This document shows, piece by piece, positions 1-12,133 of a stretch of DNA of 64,000 nucleotides. The notes under the pieces are model-generated. The model saw nothing but the letters and a program-made list of their open reading frames with translations. It was not told the DNA's origin and did not search any database. The first letter of the stretch is position 1, and every line of letters begins with the position of its first letter. Where the stretch lies: contig CM022301.1 of assembly GCA_011799875.1 (NCBI GenBank), positions 9,505,570-9,569,569 on the forward strand. Reading direction: 5' to 3'. A program made the translations under genes and the position numbers. The stretch is from Thinopyrum elongatum. Lineage: Eukaryota > Streptophyta > Magnoliopsida > Poales > Poaceae.

Positions 1-44
1 CCTGTAATTATCCTCACTATATTATTTTCTGTGGTATTATGCAG

Positions 45-1034
45 AATGAAGATTTATGAAATGAAAAGAGATGGACGCTATGGTATTGGGCTCATTGACC
101 CAAATACCGTTAATGAAGAGGTGTGATCACGTCACAGAAAAGAAACAGAGAGAAGCTTGCTAAAGTTTTTGAAGCGACTAAATACCCAACTAGAAATACT
201 ACTTGCTTACAACTTCGGGTGAGTGTTACTGTCTTTTACTACAAATTATGTTTTGCTTACTAGATGTTAATAAGTGTAGTTGATGAGTTATACACATGTC
301 CGCTTAATTATACAAACGGGTGCGCATGCAGTTTTCACTGGATCCTGCTAATCATTGAAGTTGACTTGGGAAAAGTTCAAGTATTGGACTCACTACTTAA
401 AGAACCTAAAGAATACTCAATCGTGAAGGGGATGCTCGACAGGTAATTTCAACCATTATCGCACTATGTTGGCCTCTTTAGTTCATTTCCTGATATCAAC
501 TAACTAATAACTCCTTCATTCATTTTCTTTGCCGGCGGACAGGGTTTGGCAAAAGTTCATGAAACAGGTTTAAGGCCCATGGAAACAAGAGCTGACATGA
601 GTGCGACCCAAGGTAATTAAGTAGTACTAGCTACGTCCACGCATCTCTTTAATTCTAGTTTCAATACCATTATCATGCTTGATTAATTATTATCTGATTG
701 AATTTTATTCTCGTAAAGTGCATGAGGCAGGCGTCGGGGAATAATTTATGTGCATACTACGTTTGCGAGAACATTCGCATTATGGCGTCCGAAAGAACCA
801 AATTTGCAAGACAAATTTGGGTACGTTTGCCAGAACACTATCTACAATTTTTATATCATTATCTAATATATATATACACATAACTAATATATTCATATTG
901 ATCTTTCTTTAAAGATGTCGGAGATGCGGAATGAGCTCCTACCAAAGGATCGCATACAAGCACTTCAAGAGGAAATAGCGGGATTTTTGCTTGACCAGGT
1001 CATAAATCCCGAAGGAGAATACCATTACACCTAA
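45..1034 (+). pseudogene. Decayed Ulp1-protease-like transposon ORF (3' part)
   Basis: Remnant of the C-terminal Ulp1/C48 cysteine-protease-like domain carried by many grass DNA transposons (CACTA and some Mutator-like elements). It appears as five exon-like blocks at 45-218, 332-442, 543-612, 719-820 and 915-1034, each with plausible AG/GT borders. The conserved order is visible: an IGLIDP block, the catalytic-His block FHWILLIIEV, the Asp in VLDSL, and the Gln/Cys block RQASGNNLCAYYVCE. In the family these residues form the His-Asp-Cys protease triad. The reading frame is broken by a TGA near 126 in the first block and by TAA and TGA in the third (about 571 and 598). The 5' part of the element lies outside the window. 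The domain is clear; assignment to CACTA rather than another superfamily is inference. Confidence 0.7.
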
Positions 1035-1088
1035 TGCCTGCATGTAATGATCTGTAAATTGTAGGAGAAATTGTATATACCAAATTGT

Positions 1089-1106
1089 ATATATATATAT
1101 ATATAT
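1089..1106. repeat. (TA)n microsatellite
   Basis: Uninterrupted TA dinucleotide run just downstream of the transposon ORF remnant. Confidence 0.85.
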
Positions 1107-1120
1107 TTGTGTGATAGTAG

Positions 1121-1146
1121 AATGCCCGTGCATTGTCACGGGCATT
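1121..1146 (+). repeat. GC-rich hairpin, Helitron-3'-end-like
   Basis: A 10-bp perfect inverted repeat (arms 1121-1130 and 1137-1146, loop of 6) with the core GCCCGTG/CACGGGC. The same motif occurs just before CTAG in the two Helitron 3' ends at 29338 and 40697. Here the expected CTAG is absent; CTGG follows at about 1159. It may be a decayed Helitron end, but no matching 5' end was found. Confidence 0.4.
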
Positions 1147-4100
1147 TCAAAAAATTTACTGGTTGCATATATAAGCATAAGGCATGTCAAATTTTCAGCT
1201 TGGCATAGAAAGTGACTCTAAAATTTCAAGCCTTGCAATATCATTGTCCTTGTTGATTCAAATTAGGCACTATAAATCTGCAAAAAAATAACACTCACCC
1301 TAAACTCTCTACCTAATCTGAAGAAAAAATTGCTTAGTTATTCTAATAATCTTGCTTGTACAATTATGATAGTTAGGATAATCACCTAGGTGCTTTAATT
1401 TTTGAAAGGAAAAAAACAACAACAATCATGAGGCCCTTAAGAAATCACGACATGATCCTAAATCTGATCTGCTACAAGATATATCCTTCCTAATATTCAC
1501 ATCTAGTGGGAAAACTCCTACCCAACAATATAAATATACTAAAACAACAATCTTTTCCTGCATTTGCTAAATAATCATGGGAACAGAAGATGACTCGGGG
1601 CTTCAGGATCCAATAATATATATACAGGATCGATGCGACGAAGCTGGCGAAGAACATCCAGATGGTTCCAACGTAGGACCTGAATCGCCCCTGTCTTTGT
1701 CAGCCACACCTAATAGAAGCAGCATACATGCCTATGCTGTTTTCAAGAACCTTCGCTTGAACAATCAGAGGAGAATGTAGCACCTCACAACAACATAACT
1801 GCACGAGAAAGAGCTCACTAACTTTTTTTTTGCCCCCCCCCCCCCCCACACACACACACACACAGCTGACGTAATATTTTGAACCTTTGAGAAGCTCTCT
1901 GGTAACAAAGGTGAAAAGGTGGAGATGCAGTCATTTCATTGTTACACTCATTAACAATAACAGAGATGGGTAAAAAGAGAGGCTACCTATAGCCTCCATG
2001 TCTGTCTGATTTACCTAAACAAAGGCTACATAAGGAAATATACCAACCTAGAACATATGTGCACCAGCTTCGTACAGAGTTTCTGAAAATATAGAGCAGA
2101 AAGAAAAGCAGATTGTCAGATACCAATCAACCTTTCATTCTTAATTTGCATGGGATCTCCATTGCCTAGGTAACTAAACCAAGAAGTTAATATTCCAAAC
2201 TTCTCTACCAAACTAAATCATTTTGGTAGCTTAATTTTGCTTTATAATTACAAGATTGATCAGCTAAGAGATGATTTTGAGTTAGCTTGTACTATTTCCT
2301 ACAAAATTCTCCATGCAAATCGAATCAATCATCAATAAAAGAAAAAGAAACAAGAGAATAGGATTACTTAGATGGCCAGCAAAGCTTACTTAGTCTAAGA
2401 GGTGGCGGTTGCCGGCCTGCTCCTAGAAGTCAAGCACCGTCATGCCAGCGTGTACAATGAGCACGATAGCATCCATATCCCGGAGAAACGGGCTCTCCAA
2501 CCACATGGACCCACCGATGCCAGTTACATCGAAGAGATCAACCAAGTCAACGACCCTGTGGTGTTGATCCCGGTGATGAGATCATTGTTTCTGGCGAACT
2601 TTTGTCTAGCATTTTGGCAGTGAGAAGGATGGCAAGCTTGGCATCCGGGAGGAAGGGTCGCGGTGGAGGTTGAAGCAGTGTATGGCACTATCGGCCGAGG
2701 TTGAAGATGCTGTCGAAAGCAGAGCGTCGATACGTAGCATGGCCTCTTCATTGCCGGCGCCCACCCGCGCCACCTACTCTACAGGTAGGATCCATTTGTG
2801 GAGTGTGACAAGCGTAGGGCCGTGGGCGTCACCACCTCCTGGTCGTCCCTGCTGCTGCAAAGTGGCCCTTCATGGCGAAAAGTGGACTCGGGCAGATGGG
2901 GTGAACCTTGGTGAGGGTGGGCTCGGAGTATAGTACTAAAGAACAACATATCCCACTGTAATGCTTCCTATGAAGTGAGTGAAAAAACAAAACTGAACAT
3001 CAAGTCCATTACTTCAGATCTTAATACAAACAAAAGGTGCAATCTAACAGTACAAAACTTCAACAGGAGTAATGGGATACAGAAAGGCATGTTTAGATTA
3101 ACCTGGTTACCTGCATATGAGTGAACATATTCCATAGAAATGAAAGATATAGTTCCTTTTTCGACCTTAAGAATATCTTCTACTCAAATTTGTGACTCCA
3201 TCTGCATTAGATATGGGAACCTGAGCTTGCTTGATATACTGGATAGCCATGGTGCAGTTGTGCAGTTTCCTTTTTGTGTATGTGAAGGAGCAATCACTTT
3301 CTGAAATAAAGCATGATGTCATAGTAATTGAAATAAGTATCTGGATAATGTTGTGCAAAAAATGCATGCCAAAATAATCGACACGTCAGTCTACATAGAG
3401 TTATGCCATCATGGAGATCTTCGAATAAATTTTCTACAGTGAAACCATACTATGACAATGCAAGCTGGTAAAGAAAGATTAATTAGATAAATCACCAAAT
3501 ATTAAAAGGAACTTATAACCAAAACGCAAAATGTCAAAGGTCAGCACTATGTTGCATAGTTATTGTTCTTTGGAGATAACGACAACGCTGGCTATCACCA
3601 TACTTGTTGTTAATTCAGTTTGTAGCCCATGGCTGATAGATGCATCAGGAGATCACCTTCTCCATGCATGGCCTCAGCCAAAGAGGCCACAATTCAAGAA
3701 GACACGAACAAGTTCATAAATAAAATTAACCACAAGTAGATGGATTCGGGCATCTTACCATGGATCATTTTGCTGGATAAATTTCACGTGGGCTTGGTCA
3801 CAAAACAATGGTGGGGATGCACGCACCGCAGCTGCTCTCGACCCCGTCCCCTTCACCTCTCTAGCCCATCCCAGCGCCTCCATCTGCACCACCCCGCCGT
3901 TGTCGCCCCCAGCTTGCCATCCTACGCTGCCCGTCTTCACTCCGAATGGCCTCGCTCCGCCTCCACGACACCTCGGACAACCCCCGCATGGTGTAGCACC
4001 ACGGATGACGCTCCAGCTTCCACATCCTGCCTCTCGTCCCCCGCTCCATGCTCGCTCATGCTTCGTGGCCGCCACCACGCTCGTGCTCCTGAGCCGCCCC

Positions 4101-7100
4101 CACCCCCTGACTGATATCTTCCTCTCTGTTGATCTAGCAAGGCCATGGCTGGAAAGTCGAAGGCGTCTCTCATTCTCGATTTACCGAGCCTATGGCCTGA
4201 AAGTCTGACGTCGTGTTTGGATTGGAGCCAAACTTTAACTGATGGATTCCTTGACTTTGCTCCAAATACATCTTACGACGCAAGATATGGCATCCTTCCC
4301 AAACCCAAATGCGCTGATCATGAAGCCTACTTCTTCAATTTTTAAGAGGGTATTTGCAATGCCGGCGTTCTCTATCAGTGTAGCTTTCCTGCTCACAAGT
4401 TTAGCTGTAATGGTGTAACTATAAAACCTGAGATGACCATACTTCTAATGACCACGGATGAGTATTGATCTCTTAAAACAGTGTTTTCCAGCTCTTACAT
4501 ATTTCACCTAGTTCAATTAGCTCGATTTGCCACCCCCAAAGTAGCATCCCGAGAAGGTGATCATGTCAGGCTCAAATATTTCATGGCTTATGTGTGAAGA
4601 AAATTCACTTGTACTGCATAGTAACCACAAAATTTCAGTTGAAATAATTAATATCTTAGGTGAAGAGAAATGAAGCGTCCATTGTTGGCTCTCATTCTTT
4701 GGACAAGCAATTAACCCATTTTGAGAATTGGATCTGTTGTCTATAGTGCATGATAATTAACTCTCCACCTCAGATTTTAAAGATCAGTCTCCAACCTGTT
4801 GGAAACCCAATAGGCAAATTTTGTTAGTTCAAAAACCTACATGGGAAGAAATGCACGAAACATGTCAGAATTGAGCATTTACAGCCTAAAGTACTAAAAA
4901 TAAGAAATGTGCCAGTTTGACGATCTATAAATGATTACATGTTTCTTTAAAAGGGTAGGTAGTGCTCGGTTCTTGTAGAATTTTAGGGTGCACTTCCTAG
5001 GCACAATTCTATCAGGTACTTATCATATGATCTTTAGGATGAGGATATGAATAAGTTAACATCCGCAAAATCATTGCTATACAGAACACCAAATTAGCTA
5101 AAACATATAATGCTTTCGAGATTTCAGCTTCCTTTCTCCGTTTCTTACTTGCATGTGCATCTCATTCTGACATTTTCCTCAAACACAATGGGCACTAACA
5201 GACAATATGTAAACAACAATTGAGTTATTTCTAGTGCTACTCGACTCATCCACTGACTCCTCTTTCTTGGGGCTCAAAAACTGAAAACAAAACTAAGCGA
5301 CTTATTCCATCTTGGACTTGGACTGTATTTTCACGGAACTACATGTTCCTCATGTTTATTATCTTCTAGCTCTCTCTCCCCTCCATTCCTCATACATGCG
5401 AGTATGCCACCCTCAAGCAAACACTTGCCTCTACAGCCCTGGGTACTCCTCGTAGCAGTTACACACAAGCAAGGCCTTCATTGAGAAGAAGAAACATGAT
5501 TTCATTCAACTGACTGAGTAGATTTAGATGAACATGGTCGAGTGGAAGAAGAAATAAGAACTCATATTTATTTCCATGAGGTATGCGGAAAATAATACTA
5601 AACCCACAAGGAGGAGAAATAGAATTTCATTCAAGAGAGTGGATAACATATATGATTGAGTGGAATAGTTAAGAGCTCATATTTATTTGTGAAGGCCTGT
5701 ATAATAGTAAACACAGTAGTCCAAACTCTAGAAAGTTAACCATGGTCTGGTTACTGCATATTATGCCACTAATTAAAAGTGACATCATCAAAAATGAAAA
5801 ACAAAAACAAAAACACATACATAATAATTGCTAATAAAATTACAGGCAAGCTTGCATTGAAAGAGAACAGTCACCCAATTATACGTCGCTAGAAAATTAA
5901 AATCACAGGCTATTCTGTTTGGATTTAGTTTAATTCAATCCTAACATTCACAAACAACAATTATACACTGCAAGAAATTAAAAATAAAGCACACATAAAA
6001 ATAGATAGAATAATTTTAGTTCTGCTACGGTTACTTTCCCAGGAAAATTTTGGTCCTCCATACTACATTTTCAGTTAAATGCATAGACATCAAAATATGA
6101 AGAGTAAAGCACACATAAAAAATAGGAACTGCCAATATGGATAATCTTGCATTGCAAGAGGACACACCTGAGCATTAAAAGAAAAGAGAGGACACAACCT
6201 AAAATCTTTATCCACTTGCATAATAAAAAGTAAAAAGGGGAAAGGAAAAAAAGAAGAAGCCCTCACATATAATCGACAAGTTGAAGGCGAAGGAGCTGAC
6301 ATATACATCCTCTCGCAGCCACATGCATCCCAGCTCGCTCTGGCCCGCATCACTACAGCAGGGCAATAAGTGGCAGTGCTGCTTCAGCTGTTCCGCAGAG
6401 CCTATGTGCGGATGACCTTGGTAGCGAGCCGGGTGTTGTCCTCGGCGCCACACTGAGCTAGCTATTCCGTTCTCAAGGTTGCCTGCAGCCATATGGGAAC
6501 AAAGGTAAAAATAAAAATTCAACGAGAAGCAGCATAAGGAGACCTATAGAGGGATAGAAAAAAGGCCAGATTTGAATTGTTTAACTCGTCCTGCACATGT
6601 TCTTCAGGTCATATTTTTTGATGCACCACCGATCAGGAAGACACCTCCATAGACATCGTCCTGATCCACACAGCGAGATCTAAATACCAACATCCATGGG
6701 TTCAACCTGTTGCTAGTGGTACTTGTGCCATGGACCTGGGGCCCTATGGGCATGGTCGAACGGAGTGGCCGTTGCCGTTGTCAGCCCGGTCCCGACCTGG
6801 GCTACGGCATGGACCTACTTGAGGGCATCCCACGCGCGACCATGTCAAGGGCGTACCTGGATTCGGCGCTGACGCTCCTATCCCTACGGCGGCGCGTGAC
6901 CTGCTCCCCAGCCATGGCCTCCGCTCCTGTGCTTCCCCCTTGCGCGCCTTAGCATCGGAGTCTCTGTCCACCGCCGTAGTAACGGCACCACGGGAACCAC
7001 GTGGTGCAAGGAACCCTAGCGAATAGATCGACGGCGGCGAAAGGATCCGCGATGGCGGCTGGGGCGTCCATCACTTCACACGCCGACCGGACAACACCAC

Positions 7101-7570
7101 AGCCACCTCTTCCCCTGTGGCCGCCTAGGCCAACACCTACGCCTCTTCCTCTTCCTGTTGTCTCCACTCTCCACCAGCACCAGCACTAAAATCAAGTCGA
7201 CCCCTGACTCCGGCGAGTGCGCTGAACGGCACTAGCACCACGACAGCCGCGAGGACGGCTTTGTATGGTTAGATGGTTGCAAGGGAAGAGGGCTGACCAG
7301 CATATTGGAAGGCGGAGCAGCGGGGATGAGGAAAGGAAATCGGCGGGAGCTGCAGTGGATTGGATGAAGATTCATTTTGCGATTCTGTTATGCTTTAGGA
7401 AGGAAAGTGTAGGACGGGGAGGGATTGGTTGGTTGACACACAATCGCTGGATCATATCGATCGATAGGGAGGGGTGGAACAAGCTAACGAAAGGACGTAG
7501 TGAGACATCAGGAGTAGAGATTGTATGCATCTATTGTTAATTAAAAAGGAAACTCAATAGATTTTGCATC
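1147..7570. other. Long stretch with no recognisable gene
   Basis: About 6.4 kb of mostly AT-rich sequence with three GC-rich islands at 2400-2930, 3820-4110 and 6670-7260. Short open frames exist in the islands, mainly on the minus strand, for example the 72-codon frame at 6949-7167. None matches a family I recognise and none is linked by a convincing splice chain. The islands could be decayed exons of one minus-strand transcript or captured gene pieces. No transposon ends were identified here. Confidence 0.5.
1833..1864. repeat. Poly-C / (CA)n microsatellite
   Basis: A run of 15 C followed directly by a CA dinucleotide repeat. Confidence 0.9.
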
Positions 7571-7729
7571 ATATGGTGGATGTGTTTTTTTTTTTAGAAA
7601 ATTTCCGATCTATTCATCTTCAATCATGACAGTACAACAAATACCAGAAATAATAGAAATTACATCCAAATCCATAGACCACCTAGCGACGACTTCCAGC
7701 ACTGAAGCGAGCCGAAGGCGTGCCGCCAT

Positions 7730-8562
7730 TGTCGGGGAGATGACCCCCGGGTAGGCCCAAGACGGCGAAACGACGCTTCAAAACATCGGGGCGGCCGACG
7801 CCCCTCAGTCCGGCTGCTCCGGCCAGCTCGCCACCCGGCCGCTCCAGACGGCTCCCTGTCCGACTGCCCCGGTCGGCTCGCCACCCGGCTCCCCGGCCGG
7901 CTGCTCCAGCCGGCCTGCTACGCGAGTCAACCGCTGCACCGACCCGACACCGACAAGACGGCCATACCGTGGCCACTGTTGCTGATAAAGCATACGCTGT
8001 TCACCCGTCACATGCGACGTCATCAGCAGTGTACCTTGTCCCCGGGCATTGATTTATAAAATGCCCCAGGGGACAAGCTTAGCCTAGCATGCAAGCTACT
8101 CTCAGCTTGAGATGTAAGCTACCCAGTGTAGCTTACATCTTAAGCCACACACCCCATGCCCACTATGTAAAGGCACCCATCCATCCATCCATCCATCCAG
8201 AGGGGGGACCAGCTCCACCACTCCCACGGGCATGCATGCCCAAGCGCCCACGGCCACTCATGGCCATCTCTCATTCTTATACTCATTCGCATATACGGGG
8301 CCAGATACCCACGGCACTGACCTTAGATACAACTCCAGAAGCGCTTTGTACTGCCAGATGTATACTTTACATATATTCCAGACATGCAGAAGTAGGGGTA
8401 TTATCTCTCCGGAGAGCCCCGAATCTGAGTAAACCACCACGTGCTATTCGCATACCCGTCCCGGATATTCCACTGTAGTCTTGCTCCACCCACGATAAGC
8501 CACCCCGTGGCATCTGCCGTGACGCGGTGCCCCTCGACCACTCCCGCGAAAATACCACGACA
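7730..8562 (+). repeat. 5' LTR of nested LARD-like element
   Basis: An 833-bp LTR bounded by TG...CA. It contains a block rich in CCGGC repeats near its start and a TATA-box position at 8164-8172. Here that box reads TATGTAAAG, whereas the 3' LTR has TATATAAAG. A (CATC)n run follows the box. Confidence 0.9.
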
Positions 8563-8582
8563 GATGGCGCCCACCGTGAGGC
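8563..8582 (+). other. Candidate primer-binding site
   Basis: The sequence TGGCGCCCACCGTGAGG starts two bases after the 5' LTR. It resembles the TGGCGCC-type primer sites of plant LTR elements. The tRNA it would pair with was not checked. Confidence 0.6.
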
Positions 8583-9250
8583 TCGCTGCTCCTAGAACCA
8601 CGGTCCGGGCGGGACCCTTTTCATCATCATCGCCGCGGCATCGCCATCGTCTCTCCGGCAACGGTCGGGGGCTCGACATCGACACGTCCCTGGGGCGGCC
8701 GCACGGGACGGCACATCCTCGTTGTCGGCCCCGACGCCGTCCGCCTCGCTCTCTGCTCCGCTCCGCCTCTGTCCGCGCGCCGCTTCGGTCAGCCGCGTCC
8801 ATCCGCGCCTCGGCCCGCCGTCCGGCCGCGCGTCCGATCCCCTCCGCGCTATGTCTCGCTCCTCGGTTCGCTCCTCCGAGGCAAATGCCAGATAATGGCC
8901 ATATACATCCTGTATATTGCCTTCATGCAAGTCGGATGCTACCCAGACACTAGCCATACACTGGTCATACATGCTGGCGCTTTAACTGTATGCCAGCTGC
9001 ACCGCCGCTGTAGCTTTAACTGTAGTTGCTGCTCCTCGATGTAACTGTAGCTGCCATGCCTCGCTGCTGCTCCTCGCTGTAGCTGTAGCTGCTGTACAGC
9101 CCGCGTACGCAACTGCGGTCTCTGCCCCGCCAGCTCCCCTCGCCGCGGCTGCTGCCTCTTCCAGCGCCCCGCACGAGATCCTTTCCCGCGGCCGCGCGCT
9201 GCTCCCCTTCCTCCCGAGCCGTGGCCGCTGCAGGCTCCCCCATCCGCGCG

Positions 9251-9408
9251 CCCGGGCCGTCCCGCTGCTCGCTGCTGTGCAGCTCGACCTGCCCGGGCCG
9301 TCCCGCTGCTCTTCAACTCACCCGCAAGAGGCGCCCCTGCCCGGGCCGTCCCGCTGCTCTTCAACTCACCCGCAAGAGGCGCCCCTGCCCGGGCCGTCCC
9401 GCTGCTCC
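9251..9408. repeat. 48-bp tandem repeat
   Basis: Copies begin at 9292, 9340 and 9388, with a partial copy at 9251. Each starts CCCGGGCCGTCCCGCTGCTC. The period is a multiple of 3, so it yields repeated 16-residue strings in open frames. That does not make it coding. Confidence 0.85.
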
Positions 9409-11237
9409 TCCAACCGCACGCCGAATCAGGCCGGCCACCCTCGAGCACAAGCTCCTCGCGCGGCTTCGCCCATGGCCGCGTGTACTCGCTCCGCTAGCGA
9501 TGCCCCGCTCGCGGGCGTCCACCCACGCCCAACGCCGGCCGCCCATCGCTGCTTCCACCAGCCCTCGCGCGCAGCTCCGACCCTCCCACCTCCTCTCCTG
9601 CTCCACGACGCCGCCGACCGCCTCCGCGCGAGGGCGCCGCGCCTCCCGCCGTCGCGCCTGCGCCGGTGTCCGACCGCCCCGCCTCCACGGCCGCGCGCCC
9701 GTGCGCCCGAGGCCCCTTGTCGCCGTGGCCTCGTGCACCCGCGCGATGCCCCTCCGCGGCTCCCTCCTGCGACGCGGCGCCCCCCGATGGCTCCCCGCCG
9801 CCTTTCCGGCCGCGTTCGCGCGGCCCCACGCCCTCTGGCCGGCTCCTGCTCCCGTCGCCTCCCCATCCGCTCCACCGCTCGCCGGCTCCGGCCGCCTCCC
9901 GTAGTCTCCTCCTGGCCCACGTGCCTTCCCCGCGCGCGCGCACTGGCGAGCTCCTGCGGCTCCCCTCCGCGGCCGCTCCGCCCGCTCCTCCGCGAGCCCG
10001 CACAAGCTCCCCTGCTCCACGCGCCTCGCGGGCCTCGCGCCGCCGTGGCTCGCCCCGCGGCCGACTCCTCCTGCGCCGCCTCGTCGTGCAGCCTGTGCCG
10101 GGTTCCCGCCGCGCCCCTCCAGATGCGACGCCCCGGACGGTCGGCTCCGCGCACCAGCCGGCCCTCCGCATCCCGGCCGCCGGCTGCTACTGCGTCCCGG
10201 CAGCCCGCTGGGCGTGCCAGCCGTGTCCCGCTCCTGCCAACTGCTCAGGCAGTAAAAGAAGAAAAAGAAGAGCCGGGTAGAGAAAAGAGTCCAGCTGCCC
10301 AGCCAGCCCCAAAAAAAATGCGTCCGGCTGCTCACAGCCAGCCAAAGAGAAGAAAAGAAAAAGACGTCTGCCTGCTCGTCTGCATGCTTCGCCACTCGGA
10401 CGGCCAGACGCGACCCGACCTGCCTGCCCGCTTCAACACCGGGCCGGTTGGAGAGCCCGCCCGACTGCCCGTCAGCGTCGATGCCTGGTCGGTCGGGTCT
10501 GACCGGCCAGGACCCCCTTCGAGCACCCGGAGGCTCGAAGGCTACCCCCAGCGGGTGTGTCGGCGCCGTCCGCGAGCGCCAAGCCACGCCGGCTGTCTTC
10601 GGCACCCTCCGCCTCGCCCGCACCAAAGCAATGTGAGCTTCTCACCCGCGTATTCTTTGAATCGTGCACACCAAACCGGATAACCCCGAGTGACACTCGG
10701 GGACCACCTCCGTCTTTATTACAGTTGCACTATTGTTCGCCCTGTTGCCAGCCAGTGTTGGCCCGGAGGCTGGCCGCTCGGCCCCATTCATTCATTTCCG
10801 CAGACGGCTTAGTAGCGTGTACGGTACCAAAGGCCCACTCTTCGTCTTAGCTACAGACCGCAGCGCGGCTGTCCCGCTAGCAAGAGCAATAGCTGGAGGT
10901 CACCCCACGCGAAAATGTCCGGGGAAAAAAACGGTTCGGGCGACCCGGCTGTTTGCTTTATGAGTATCTGCTCGGTCGAAATCTGCTCCCAGAGTCTGAG
11001 TACTGTACGCTTCACTCCGCGGCGCACTCACAGCCACAGACCGTCACGCGGCTGTCCGGCTAGCGAGAGCACAAGCCAAAGAACGGAGGGAACATGAAAA
11101 AGATTGAAGGGGGCTCGGACGAAACCGAGTCGGCACCCTCCGCATAAAACTTGCAATGCTAAAAGCAAACATTTGATATATCTGCGTGGACTAACCTTGT
11201 CTTTTTGCATGATCATCTCCGTGGGGAACCCCTCCTC

Positions 11238-12133
11238 GCCCGGAGGCTCGGAGGCTACACCCAGTGGGTGCGCTTGCGCGCCCCCACTCGGAACACGCCG
11301 CGCCAGTTGCACGCCCGCAGCCGGCTGTCATCGACAGCATCAGTCGGCGGACCCCGCGTTCGCGTCCGACATCATCAGTCGGCGGACCCCGCGTCCGCGC
11401 CCGACAGCTTCAGTCGGCGGACCCCGCGTCCGCTCCCGACAGCATCAGTCGGCGGATCCCGCGTCCGCGCCCGACAGCTTCAGCCGGCGGACTCCGCGTT
11501 CGCGCCCGGCAGGGCGCCGCGCCCAGCTGCCGGCAGACCCCGTGTCCGCGCCCGGCAGTGCCCCGCACCCACCAGCAGGCATCCGCGCCTGGCGGTTTTC
11601 CATGACCGTCAGGCAGCACAGACCTCACGTGACAAGACAAAGCAGCGAAAACCCTTCGCCCGACTCTTCGAGTCGCCCGGAGGCTCGGAGGCTACACCCA
11701 GCGGGTGCGCTGGCGCGCCCCCGCTAGAAGCAAGCCGCTCCGGTTGCACGCCCGCAGCCGGTTCTCATCAACAATTTCTTCAACAACAAAACTCTCTCCA
11801 AGTTGCCCGGAGGCTCGGAGGCTACACCCAGCGGGTGCGCTTGCGCCCCCCCACTCGGAGCATGCCACGCCGGTTGCAGGCCCGCCGCCGGCTGCCACCG
11901 GGTCCTCGACGCCACCGTCTGCACCAACAACCGCGAAAACCATCCGCCCAACTTTTCCAAAGTTGCCCGGAGGCTCGGAGGCTACACCCAGCAGGTGCGC
12001 TCGCGCGCCCCCGCCGGAAGCAAGCCGCGCCAGCTGCGGTCCGCAGCCGGCCGTCATTAACATCTTCTACATCAACGCCCGCTAAAAAACCTCCGCTCAA
12101 CTTTTCCAAGTTGCCCGGAGGCTCGGAGGCTAC
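11238..12133 (+). repeat. Repeated polypurine-rich modules before the 3' LTR
   Basis: The block GCCCGGAGGCTCGGAGGCTA recurs at 11238, 11675, 11805, 11965 and 12113. The first four copies continue into the same GC-rich 100-150 bp. The last copy ends exactly at the 3' LTR, where it takes the place of the polypurine tract. A weaker relative lies near 10520. Confidence 0.8.
11343..11517. repeat. 35-bp tandem repeat, five copies
   Basis: Units start at 11343, 11378, 11413, 11448 and 11483 with the core GTCGGCGGACCCCGCGTCCG, differing by a few substitutions. The period of 35 is not a multiple of 3, so this array argues against a conserved protein frame here. Confidence 0.9.

Noticed and set aside
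8939..10683. Very long overlapping open frames (up to 468 codons) on both strands
   Set aside because: They lie in the extremely GC-rich interior of an LTR element, occur in several frames on both strands at once, consist of Pro/Arg/Ala/Gly runs and show no domain. Stop codons are simply rare at this composition.
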